From Planctomycetota bacterium (GTDB taxonomy: Bacteria > Planctomycetota > UBA1135 > GCA-002686595), in assembly GCA_028278425.1 (NCBI GenBank), contig JANQEJ010000057.1, positions 1 through 64,000 of the forward strand: DNA of 64,000 bases. Reading direction: 5' to 3'. The position numbers were made by a program, and so were the translations under genes. Below, piece after piece: positions 40,095 through 48,043 of the stretch (positions are counted from its first letter, which is position 1; the number at the start of each line of letters is the position of its first letter). The notes below the pieces were generated by a model. That model was given only the letters and a program-made list of their open reading frames with translations, did not search any database and was not told where the DNA came from.

Positions 40095-42803
40095 TCAGGA
40101 GTCGCCGTTCGCCGCTTCGAGCCGCACCGGGCACACCTTCAGCTCCGCCGTGTCCGTGATCGGGTCGTAGCCCGACCCCGTCAGCGCGTTGATCGGCACG
40201 TCGTTGAAGCTGAAGCTGCAGAAGACGGTGCCGCGCGGCGACTTCTCCGTCGCGTGGACCTTGACCAGGACCTTCCCGCGGCGGCTCGTCATCACGGCCA
40301 TGCCGTCGTCTTCGAGCCCCCAGCTCTCGACGTCGTCGGGGTGAACCTCGACGAGCTCCTCGGGGACGAGGTACTGCGTGCCGACGGCGCGGCCGGTCAT
40401 CGTGCGCGTGTGGTAGTGCGCGAGTCTGCGCCCCGTCGTCAGCCAGACCGGGTACTCGTCGTCGATCGTCTCCGCCGGATCGCGGTACGACGGTGTCACG
40501 AAGAGCCCGCGGCCGCGCGGGAACTCGCCGATGTGCAGGACGGGCGTGCCGGGATGCCCCTTCTCGGGCACCGGCCAGTGGTGTTTGCCCTCCGCGACGA
40601 GGTCCCAGTCCAGCCCGTGGTAGGTGGTCGACACCTGGCACAGCTCGTTGAAGACGTCCTTGGCCGACTCCCACTCGAAGCCCGCGAACCCGAGCCGCTT
40701 CGCGATCTGCGACAGGATCCACCAGTCGGGCTTCGCCTCGCCCTGCGGCGGAACGGCGGCGCGCACGCGCTGCGGGCGGCGCTCGGTGTTCGTGAAGACG
40801 CCGTCGACCTCGCCCCAGGCGGCGGCGGGCAGCACGACGTCGGCGAGCTCGGCGGTCTCCGTGAGGAAGACGTCGATCACGACCAGGTGCTCGAGGCTCT
40901 TCAGGGCCTCTTCGCAGTGGTCGCGCTCGGGGTCGGACACGATCGTGTTCTCGCCGCAGATCAGCATGGCGAAGATCTTCTCGCCGCAGCGCTCGAGCGC
41001 GCGCACCTTCGTCATGCCCTTTTCGATGTCGACCTCGACGCCCCAGGCCTCCTTGAACTTCTTCTGGTGCGCGGGCTCGGTCACCGCCTGGAAGCCGGGG
41101 TAGTTGTTCGGCAGCGCGCCGCAGTCGCCGGCTCCTTGAATGTTGTTCTGCCCGCGCATCGGGTTGATGCCGGTGCCCTCGCGCCCGACGTTGCCGGTGA
41201 GCAGGACCAGGTTGCAGAGGGCCTGCACGTTGTCGACGCCGCAGATGTGCTCGGTGACGCCTAGGGTGTAGTAGACCGCGCCGCGCTCGGCGTTCCCGTA
41301 GAGGATGGCCGCCTCCTCGATGTCGGCTGCGGGGACGCCGGTGATCTCCTCGGCCCACTCCGGCGTGAAGGTCGAGAGGTGCTCCATCAGGGCCTCGATG
41401 CCCTCGGTCCGCTCGGCCACGAACTGCTGGTTGACCAAGCCCTCGCGCACGATCACGTGCGCCATCGCGCCGAGCAGCGCCACGTCGCTGCCGACCCGCA
41501 GAGGCAGGTAGACGTCGGCGATCTCCGCGAGCGGGATCCTCCGCGGGTCCGCGACGATGAGCTTCGCCCCGCGGCGCATCGCCTTCTTCAGCCGCGTCGC
41601 CGCGACCGGGTGCGCCTCGGTCATGTTCGTGCCGATGCAGAAGATGACGTCCGGCTTCTCCATGTCGCGAAGCGGATTGCTCATCGCTCCGCGCCCGAGA
41701 GTGGTGGTCAGACCGGCCACCGTGGGGGAGTGTCAAGCTCGGCTACAGTTGTCGACCTGGTTCGTCTGGAACCCGGCGCGGATGAACTTCTGGACGGAGT
41801 AGGCCGACTCGTGCGGCGCGCGCCCCGACGCGACCGCGTAGATCGCGTGGCGCCCGTGCTTCTCGCGCACGGCGGCGAAGCCCTCGGCAACGCGGTCGAG
41901 CGCCTCGTCCCAGGTCGCCTCGACAAACTTGCCGTCCTTGCGGACGAGCGGAGTGCGCAGCCGGTCCCGGTGCTGGACCCAGTCCCAGCCGAACTGACCC
42001 TTGACGCAGAGCGCGCCCTCGTTGGCCGGCCCGTCCATCGCCGGGTGGACGCCGACGACGGTCTCGCCCTTCGTCAGGATGTCGACGCTGCAACCGACGC
42101 CGCAGTACGGGCAGATCGACCGCGTGCGCTCGACCTCGCCCGGCGTGTCCTGGTGCTGCATCGAGCGCTTGTCGCCGAGCGCGCCGGTCGGGCACGTCTG
42201 CACGCACTGCCCGCAGAAGGTGCAGGCCGAGTCCTCGAGGAAGCCGCCGAATTCGGTCGTGATCTGCGTGTGGAACCCGCGGTTCGCGACGCTGATCGCG
42301 TAGTCGCCCTCCTGCTCCGCGCAGACCCGCACGCAGCGGTAGCACGAGATGCAGTGGTCGTAGTCCCGCAGGATCATCGGGTTCGGGTCGCTGGTGTGCG
42401 ACCGGCCCGATTGCTTGCCCTGGAAGCGCGAGCCGTCGGCCTCGTAGCGCACGGCGAGGTGCGCGAGCTCCTGCGACGCCATGCCGCGCAGCGGATCGAT
42501 CCGCGCGCCGCTCGGGTTCTCCGAGACGACGAGCTCCATCAGGGTCTTTCTGTGCTTCTCGAGCGCCTCGGTCCGCGTGCGCACGACCATGCCGGGCGTT
42601 GCCGTCGTCGTGCAGGACGCGACCGGGTTCGCGCTGCCCTCGACCTCGACCACGCAGAGCCGGCACGCCCCGAAGGCCTCGAGCCGGTCGTCGTAGCACA
42701 GCGTCGGCACCGTGTCCCCGTGCCGGCGCGCGACGTCGTACAGCGTCTCGCCCTCGGCGAACTCGACGGTCTTGCCGTCCAGGGTGATCGTGTTGCCGCT
42801 CAT
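40095..42803 (-). CDS. fdhA: selenocysteine-containing formate dehydrogenase, catalytic subunit (UGA = Sec357)
   Basis: The track breaks this gene at an in-frame TGA (41733-41735). Read as Sec it gives 902 aa. The N-terminal 215 residues are NuoG-like. A 2Fe-2S site (LCYDDRLEAFGACRLCVVEVEG) is followed by a Cys-rich Fe-S block (HCISCYRCVRVC, CTFCGQCVQTCP). The Mo/W-bis-MGD domain begins with ICPYCGVGCSVDI. VDNCSRA-U-HSPTVAGLTTTLGRGAMSNPLRD matches the active site of E. coli FdhH (ARVUHGPSVAGL..NGAMSN). It oxidises formate to CO2 and passes electrons through the fused NuoE-NuoF partner to NAD. The start is ATG 42803, overlapping that gene as ATGA. The cytosolic complex is inferred. Confidence 0.93.
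41703..41721 (-). promoter_or_regulatory. SECIS hairpin of the formate dehydrogenase gene
   Basis: In the minus-strand transcript GGTGG-CCGGTCTGA-CCACC starts about 12 nt after the UGA. The apical loop contains GGTCT, the same pentamer that tops the E. coli fdhF SECIS, about 18 nt after the UGA. The geometry and loop are those expected for SelB binding. Confidence 0.82.
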
Positions 42804-44425
42804 TTCAGGTGCGCCTCCACCTGCTCCGGGAAGTCGCGCAAAAGGCTCTCCGTGATCAGGGGAGCCGCGATCCCGAGGCCGCAGGCGCTCACGGCCGCCA
42901 TCGTACTCCCGATGTCGTGAACTTCGCTCTTCCAGGCCTCGGGATCGCTCGGCCCGGCCTCCCCGGCGAGCCGCTCGGTCAGCCGCTGCGTCCCGATCCG
43001 GCACGGGAAGCACTTCCCGCAGGACTCGTGGGCGAAGAAGGACATCGCCTGCCGGGCGACCTCGACCATGTCGCGGGAATCGTCGAAGACCATCACGCCG
43101 CCGGCGCCGAGGAACGAGTCCTTCGCGCGTAGGCTCGGCTCGTCCAGGGTGACGTCGAGGTCGGAGACGAAGCCGCCCGAGAGCCCCGCCATCGTGACCG
43201 CTTGAACGGTGCGCCCGTCCTCCGGCCCACCGGCCCAGTCGAAGAGCAGCGTCTTGAGCGGGAACCCGATCGGCACCTCGTAGTTCCCCGGCCACCGCAC
43301 GTCGCCGGACAGGCTGATGATCTTCGTCCCGGCGTGCTCCCCCTCCCCGAGCCCGCGGTACCAGTCCGCCCCGCGCGCGAGGATCGGCGGCACGGAGGCG
43401 AGGGTCTCGACGTTGTTGACCGCGGTGGGGGTGTTCTCGTAGCCGTGGGTGACCGGGTAGGGCGGCCGGTTGCGCGGGAAGGGGTGGCGGCCTTCCAGAC
43501 TATTAAGGAGGGAAGTCTCCTCCCCGCAGATGTACGCGCCCGCCCCGCGGCGGACGTAGACCTGGAAGTCGCCGAGCAGGTTCGCCTCCTGGGCTTCCTC
43601 GATCGCGCGCTCGAGGATCGCCTGGGTGTGCGGGTACTCGTAGCGCAGATAGATGAACCCCCGCGTCGCGCCGGTCGCCCGCGCGGCGATCGCCATGCCC
43701 TCGATCACCGCGTGCGGGTCGTAGTCCATGAGCACGCGGTCCTTGAAGCAGCCGGGCTCTCCCTCGTCGGCGTTGCAGACGATGGTCTTCGGCCCGCCGG
43801 GGGCTTCGGCGACGGCGCGCCACTTGCGCCCGGTGGGGAAGCCGGCGCCGCCGCGGCCGGCGAGACCGCTCGTGTCGACGACGTCGAGAACTTCGGCCGG
43901 TGTCTGCTCGTTCAGCGCGCGGGTGAGGGCCTCGTAGCCGCCGGTGGCGCGGTAGCCCGCGAGCGTCGCGCGATCGGGCTTGCGGATGTGCGCAAAGCAA
44001 CACTCCTCGAGCCCGCCCGGATTCGGCGGCGGCAGCGGCGTCGGCGCCTCGCGCAGACCTTCGCCGGGCACGCCGACGAGGTAGCGGTCGCCTTGGATGA
44101 CGGGCACGGGCTCGTCGCAGCGCCCGGCGCAGGGCATCGGCGTCGCGCCGTCGATCTCGGCGAGCAGCGCGTCGCAACCGCGCAGCTTGCAGATCGGCCC
44201 GTCGCAGACCCGCGCGCGGTCCCGGCCGCCGGGCTCGCGCGAGAAGTGGTGGTAGAAGGTGACCGTGCCGTAGAGGTCGGCCAGCGGGATGCGCAGCCCC
44301 CCTGCGACGGTCCGAAGAACTTCGTCGGACAGGTACCCATCCCGCTCGTGGAACGCGTGCAGGAGCGGGAGCAAGGGGGCGGGTTCGTCCCGCCAGCGGT
44401 CGATCAGGGCCTGGTCGGTCGGCAC
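42800..44425 (-). CDS. fdhB: NuoE-NuoF fusion, NAD-reducing subunit of formate dehydrogenase
   Basis: A 541-aa flavoprotein from GTG 44425. Residues of about 1-125 are NuoE-like, a thioredoxin-like 2Fe-2S domain with LYGTVTFYHHF, CDGPICKLRGC and MPCAGRCDEP. Residues of about 150-541 are NuoF-like with the NAD/FMN site SGLAGRGGAGFPTGRKWRAV, ADEGEPGCFKDR, GAGAYICGEETSLLNSLEG and the 4Fe-4S ligands ESCGKCFPCRIGT. In most soluble formate dehydrogenases these are two genes (fdsG and fdsB). It takes electrons from the catalytic subunit and reduces NAD. The catalytic gene overlaps its stop. No fdhD or accessory genes are in the window. Confidence 0.93.
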   Translation of the reverse strand: MPTDQALIDRWRDEPAPLLPLLHAFHERDGYLSDEVLRTVAGGLRIPLADLYGTVTFYHHFSREPGGRDRARVCDGPICKLRGCDALLAEIDGATPMPCAGRCDEPVPVIQGDRYLVGVPGEGLREAPTPLPPPNPGGLEECCFAHIRKPDRATLAGYRATGGYEALTRALNEQTPAEVLDVVDTSGLAGRGGAGFPTGRKWRAVAEAPGGPKTIVCNADEGEPGCFKDRVLMDYDPHAVIEGMAIAARATGATRGFIYLRYEYPHTQAILERAIEEAQEANLLGDFQVYVRRGAGAYICGEETSLLNSLEGRHPFPRNRPPYPVTHGYENTPTAVNNVETLASVPPILARGADWYRGLGEGEHAGTKIISLSGDVRWPGNYEVPIGFPLKTLLFDWAGGPEDGRTVQAVTMAGLSGGFVSDLDVTLDEPSLRAKDSFLGAGGVMVFDDSRDMVEVARQAMSFFAHESCGKCFPCRIGTQRLTERLAGEAGPSDPEAWKSEVHDIGSTMAAVSACGLGIAAPLITESLLRDFPEQVEAHLK

Positions 44426-44496
44426 GGAATGCGCAGATTAGCGAGAACGGGGGGAAGCTGCGCTTCGGAATCTGGCGTAGTCGGCGACAACGCGCA

Positions 44497-45141
44497 TCAC
44501 GGTTCCCGCAGGTCCCTCCCGGCGACGGCATCCCGCCTGCGACGCCGGAGAGCTCCCAGCAACTCCGACGCATGCGGCGCGAGGAGGAGACACGCCAAGA
44601 CCCCGGGGGCGAGAAACGTCGTGTTCGGGTCGCGGTAGAGCGGGTCCGAGAGCCCGTTCAAGAGCCGGTAGGCCGTCGGACCGACTTCGAGCAGCCGCTC
44701 CGAGTTGACTTGAATCCACGTGAACTCCCGCGCGACGGCGACGCCGATCCGCGTCAGGGCAATGGGGACGAGGAGCAGCTCGCCGACGACGAGGATCCGC
44801 AGGCGCAAACGCCAAGCCAGCGGCGTCGCGACGACGAGCGCGAAGAGAACCGCGGCGGGCAGGTACGCGATCATGTAGCTGCTCGAGGGCACGGCGAGAA
44901 ACCGCTCCGGGTGGTCGGCGTGATAGAGCCTCAGCTCGGCGTCGATCCAGGCGCGCTTCTGGTCGAGGACCTCCACGTGGAGCGCCCGGTTGCCGCCGAG
45001 CGATCCGAGGCACGTATCGACCACCGCCGCGTACGCCCGCACGAAGAGGTCGTCGACCAAAAGCCAGAGCAGAAGGAGACCGGTCCCCCAGGCGAGCAGA
45101 GCGCCGACGAACTTAACGAGCCCCATCGGTCGCTTCCGCAT
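44497..45141 (-). CDS. exosortase H-associated integral membrane protein
   Basis: A 214-aa protein with about five hydrophobic stretches (VGALLAWGTGLLLLWLLV, MIAYLPAAVLFALVVATPLAW, LRILVVGELLLVPIALTRIGVAV and FLAPGVLACLLLAP). It directly follows the exosortase H gene and overlaps it by 29 bases, or by 14 if ATG 45126 is used. An uncharacterised membrane protein next to exosortase H is a recurrent arrangement as I recall it, and it presumably assists sorting or substrate positioning. No catalytic motif is visible. The N-terminus MRKRPMGLVKF puts positive charge inside. Confidence 0.75.
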   Translation of the reverse strand: MRKRPMGLVKFVGALLAWGTGLLLLWLLVDDLFVRAYAAVVDTCLGSLGGNRALHVEVLDQKRAWIDAELRLYHADHPERFLAVPSSSYMIAYLPAAVLFALVVATPLAWRLRLRILVVGELLLVPIALTRIGVAVAREFTWIQVNSERLLEVGPTAYRLLNGLSDPLYRDPNTTFLAPGVLACLLLAPHASELLGALRRRRRDAVAGRDLREP

Positions 45142-45628
45142 CCAGCACGCGCATCGCCCACGCGGCCCACGCGACGAGAGCGGCGAGGATCAAGAGCCCG
45201 GGCCAGACGGTCATGTGGGCGAGCTCGAAGGCGCCGTGGAACTTCTCGCCGATGACGACGAGCGATGCGATCCGCACGACGTTGAGGCTCAGGAGCAACA
45301 CGGTCCCGACCAGAAGGCCCCAGGCGCGCTGACTCCAACGAGCCGGGAAGGGAAGAACGCCGGAGAAGAAGACCGCGAGGGGTTGCAGTCCATCGCAGCC
45401 GCGCTTGACCTCGATCGAGAAACCCGCCGTGGACAGGGTGCCGTCCGTCGCTTCGGCGGATCCGTCCAGCAGGCTCAGAAGCCAGGACGCGACCTCGGTG
45501 TTCCAGGCCAGGTAGCGGTCGAACCCGGCCGTACCCCAGACGAACCAACCCAGCAGGAGCTGGAACGTCCCGAAGAGCAGCAGGAATCCGGCGACGAAGA
45601 AGAAGACGCGAGCGCGCTGGACTTCCAT
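45113..45628 (-). CDS. xrtH: exosortase H (IPTLxxWG-CTERM sorting protease/transpeptidase)
   Basis: A 171-aa membrane protein with the exosortase catalytic triad: Cys78 in EVKRGCDGLQPLAVFF, Arg119 in LNVVRIASLVVIGE, and His138 in FELAHMTVWPG, each at the end of a hydrophobic helix. The short length fits the exosortase H subgroup, which is paired with IPTL-CTERM proteins. Such a protein is encoded divergently 164 bases away. It is expected to cleave the C-terminal signal in the inner membrane and pass the protein to an acceptor, perhaps an exopolysaccharide or the outer envelope. The companion membrane protein follows in the operon. Confidence 0.9.
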   Translation of the reverse strand: MEVQRARVFFFVAGFLLLFGTFQLLLGWFVWGTAGFDRYLAWNTEVASWLLSLLDGSAEATDGTLSTAGFSIEVKRGCDGLQPLAVFFSGVLPFPARWSQRAWGLLVGTVLLLSLNVVRIASLVVIGEKFHGAFELAHMTVWPGLLILAALVAWAAWAMRVLDAEATDGAR

Positions 45629-45792
45629 CGCAGGAGCTCATCCTAACTCCATTCCCGATCCAGAGCCCCCTGGGGCGGCTTCACCCGAGGCGAAGCGGCC
45701 GAAATACAAACTCCCCCCCAAAAGGGGCGGTGCGGCTTAGGCTAATCGCTATCGGCCAAACCGATTCCCACCCAAGTCCTCAGGAGGAACTC

Positions 45793-47028
45793 ATGAGAGG
45801 GAGAAAGCTTGCCCCCCTCGCGACGTGCGCCGTGGCCTTCGTTGCCATCGCGCCGCTGAGCCGGGCACAGACCGCGGTCGAGACGTGGACCGCGACGCAG
45901 ACGTTCGTCGTCAGCATGCCCGGCACGCCGGACGGCGGCGGCGGGATCGACTTCACCGGAACCCAGCCCGTGAACACGCTGGCTTTCACACCCGGCTCCG
46001 TGACGTTCGCCGGGGTGCCGGTCGACTTCTCCGGAACGGAGGCCTCGTTCCTCGCGACCAACTACGCGGGGACCGCGAACATCCCGGTGACGAGCGGTCC
46101 AGGGGTCGCGGGCGCGACGATCGACTGGGTGTCGTCGGGCGCGGTGAACTCGAACTGGACGTCCGACCTGTCGGGCGTGACCCTCGGCCCCGCGTTCTCG
46201 GCGTCCAATCTCGACGTCGTCGTCGGCAGCTCCTTCGACTTCGCCAACAACACTCCCAACTGGAGCTCCGGCGTCGTGCCCCAGCTTAACGGGGCGATCG
46301 TGGACGTGGACGGCACCAACCAGGTCACCTCCGTCGACCCGATCAACGGGATCGTCAACGTGTCGGGCAACGGGACCATCTTCGCGACCGCGCCGGTCGA
46401 GACGTGGACCGCGACGCAGACGTTCGTCGTCAGCATGCCCGGCACGCCGGACGGCGGCGGCGGGATCGACTTCACCGGAACCCAGCCGGTGAACACGCTG
46501 GCCTTCACGCCCGGCTCGGTCACGTTCGCCGGCCAGCCGGTGGACTTCTCCGGCACGGAGGCCTCGTTCCTTGCGACCAACTACGCGGGGACGGCGAACA
46601 TCCCGGTGACCGCCGGTCCGGGGGTTGCGGGCGCGACGATCAACTGGAGCTCGTCGGGCGCGGTGAACTCGACCTGGACGTCCAACCTGTCGGGCGTGAC
46701 CCTCGGCCCCTCGTTCTCGGCGTCCAATCTCGACGTCGTCGTCGGCAGCTCGTTCGGCTTCGCCAACAACACTCCCTTGTGGAGCTCCGGCGTCGTGCCC
46801 GAGCTCAACGGGGCGACCGTGGACGTGAACGGCACGAACCAGGTCACCTCCGTCGACCCGATCAACGGGATCGTCAACGTGTCGGGCAACGGAGCCATCT
46901 TCGCCACGCCCGCCCCGGCCGTGCCGACGCTTCCGGAGTGGGGGCTCATCCTGCTCGGCGTCGGGATCCTCGGCTTCGGCGCGCTCCTGCTCCTCCGCCG
47001 GCCGCGGGGAGCAACGGCCGCCGCCTGA
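45793..47028 (+). CDS. exported IPTL-CTERM protein with internal 173-aa duplication
   Basis: A 411-aa secreted protein from ATG 45793, with AGGAGGA 5-6 bases upstream. The signal peptide is followed by two near-identical 173-residue repeats (VETWTATQTFVVSMPGTPDGGGGIDFTGTQPVNTLAF...), then the sorting signal VPTLPEWG at about 377-384, a membrane helix (LILLGVGILGFGALLLL) and RRPRG. This is the canonical tripartite IPTL-CTERM tail recognised by exosortase H. The repeats are low in charge and rich in Gly, Thr, Ser and Asn, like fibre or adhesin domains. No enzyme signature is seen. It is probably a surface protein anchored or released by XrtH. Confidence 0.88.
   Translation: MRGRKLAPLATCAVAFVAIAPLSRAQTAVETWTATQTFVVSMPGTPDGGGGIDFTGTQPVNTLAFTPGSVTFAGVPVDFSGTEASFLATNYAGTANIPVTSGPGVAGATIDWVSSGAVNSNWTSDLSGVTLGPAFSASNLDVVVGSSFDFANNTPNWSSGVVPQLNGAIVDVDGTNQVTSVDPINGIVNVSGNGTIFATAPVETWTATQTFVVSMPGTPDGGGGIDFTGTQPVNTLAFTPGSVTFAGQPVDFSGTEASFLATNYAGTANIPVTAGPGVAGATINWSSSGAVNSTWTSNLSGVTLGPSFSASNLDVVVGSSFGFANNTPLWSSGVVPELNGATVDVNGTNQVTSVDPINGIVNVSGNGAIFATPAPAVPTLPEWGLILLGVGILGFGALLLLRRPRGATAAA
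45877..46914 (+). repeat. tandem duplication of 519 bp (173 codons) inside the IPTL-CTERM gene
   Basis: The block 45877-46395 is followed without gap by 46396-46914 with very high nucleotide identity (only scattered third-position and a few coding changes seen). The period is exactly 519 bp, so the frame is kept. Confidence 0.9.
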
Positions 47029-47101
47029 CGCGGAGACGCCTCTGCGTCCGTTCCTTCCCCGGAGCGCCGAGCGAGCGCTGATCCCGGTCTTCGGGGTCTT
47101 C

Positions 47102-48004
47102 GTGCTCGCCGGCGCGGTGCTCGTCCTTCGCCCGCGCGCCGGCTCGGAGCCGGTCGTGGAGGTCTTGCCGGCGCCGGCTTCGCACGCCGAGGGACCGGCG
47201 CCGGCCACGTCCGGGGCCTCCGGCGGATTCCCCGCGCCTGCCTGGCACGCGCAGGCGCCGACGCGGGCCACGTTCGAGGCCTCGATCGAGCCCGCTTCCG
47301 ACGCGCCTCTCCAGGAGCTCTTCGTCCGCGCCGGCCTGGCCCGCGCGAAACAGCTCCTCGAGAGCTCCTCGGGAAGCGTGCGCGCGCGCATGACGCGCGT
47401 CCTCGACCGCGGCGAAACGTACCGCTCCGAGCTGGAGCTCTCCTTCGAACGCCGCGCAGACGACGTCTTCGTCGAGCTCGGCGTCGAGCGCGACGTCACC
47501 GAGCCCTTCGCGTACAAGGCGCGGCTCGAGGGGCTCCAGATCGTCGAAGCCACGCTCGTCTCGGACGCGGGGGAGCAAAGCATCGGCTTCGCGGGCGACG
47601 TGCCGATCGCCCTCGGCGACATGCTCGTCCCCGACGTCCTCGCGCTCACCGAGGCGATTCGCAACGACGCCGTCGAGACGGTCGGCGTGCTCGCCGCGCT
47701 GAACTCGGACCCGCTGCTGGTCCTCCGCGCCGAGCTCGCCGAGGAAGGGGAGGTCGCCGCCGACCCGTCCGCGCCCGATGACCACCGGGCCGTGCGCGCC
47801 CTCCTCTACGTGGACAAGACCCGGTTCGTCCCGCAGGCCGTGCGGGTCTTCGACCGCAACGACCGACTCGTTCGCGTGTACGAGGGCTTCACCTTCCGGG
47901 AGGCGGACAGCCTGCTCGCGCTCTCCGGTCTGCGGGTGGCTTCGTTGCCGAACGGGAGCCACACGACCTTCCAGCTCGACGAGATCGAGCTCGGAGAGGA
48001 TTAA
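47102..48004 (+). CDS. signal-anchored protein of unknown function downstream of the IPTL gene
   Basis: The track gives 300 aa from GTG 47102. The frame is open upstream to a CTG at 47042 with GGAG 6 bases before it. Starting there would give RPFLPRSAERALIPVFGVFVLAGAVLVLRPRAG, a better signal anchor. After a Pro/Ala linker, the region of about 90-300 (LARAKQLLESSSGSVRARMTRVLDRGETYRSELELSFERRADDVFVELGVERD, then VRALLYVDKTRFVPQAVRVFDRNDRLVRVYEGFTF) has a strand pattern reminiscent of LolA/outer-membrane-lipoprotein-sorting folds. The similarity is weak and no function is assigned. It may belong with the IPTL/exosortase locus. Confidence 0.6.
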   Translation: MLAGAVLVLRPRAGSEPVVEVLPAPASHAEGPAPATSGASGGFPAPAWHAQAPTRATFEASIEPASDAPLQELFVRAGLARAKQLLESSSGSVRARMTRVLDRGETYRSELELSFERRADDVFVELGVERDVTEPFAYKARLEGLQIVEATLVSDAGEQSIGFAGDVPIALGDMLVPDVLALTEAIRNDAVETVGVLAALNSDPLLVLRAELAEEGEVAADPSAPDDHRAVRALLYVDKTRFVPQAVRVFDRNDRLVRVYEGFTFREADSLLALSGLRVASLPNGSHTTFQLDEIELGED

Positions 48005-48043
48005 GGCGTCGGCTCGACCGGTCCAGGTCGCGACCTCGCGGCT

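Noticed and set aside
41733-41735. TGA in the formate dehydrogenase as a frameshift or pseudogene mark
   Set aside because: Both sides are intact and collinear, the position equals the known Sec site, and a SECIS-like hairpin follows.
38236-41736. 1166-aa ORF as one protein
   Set aside because: The first 548 codons are an out-of-frame shadow of the formate dehydrogenase. The hydrolase starts at GTG 40092.
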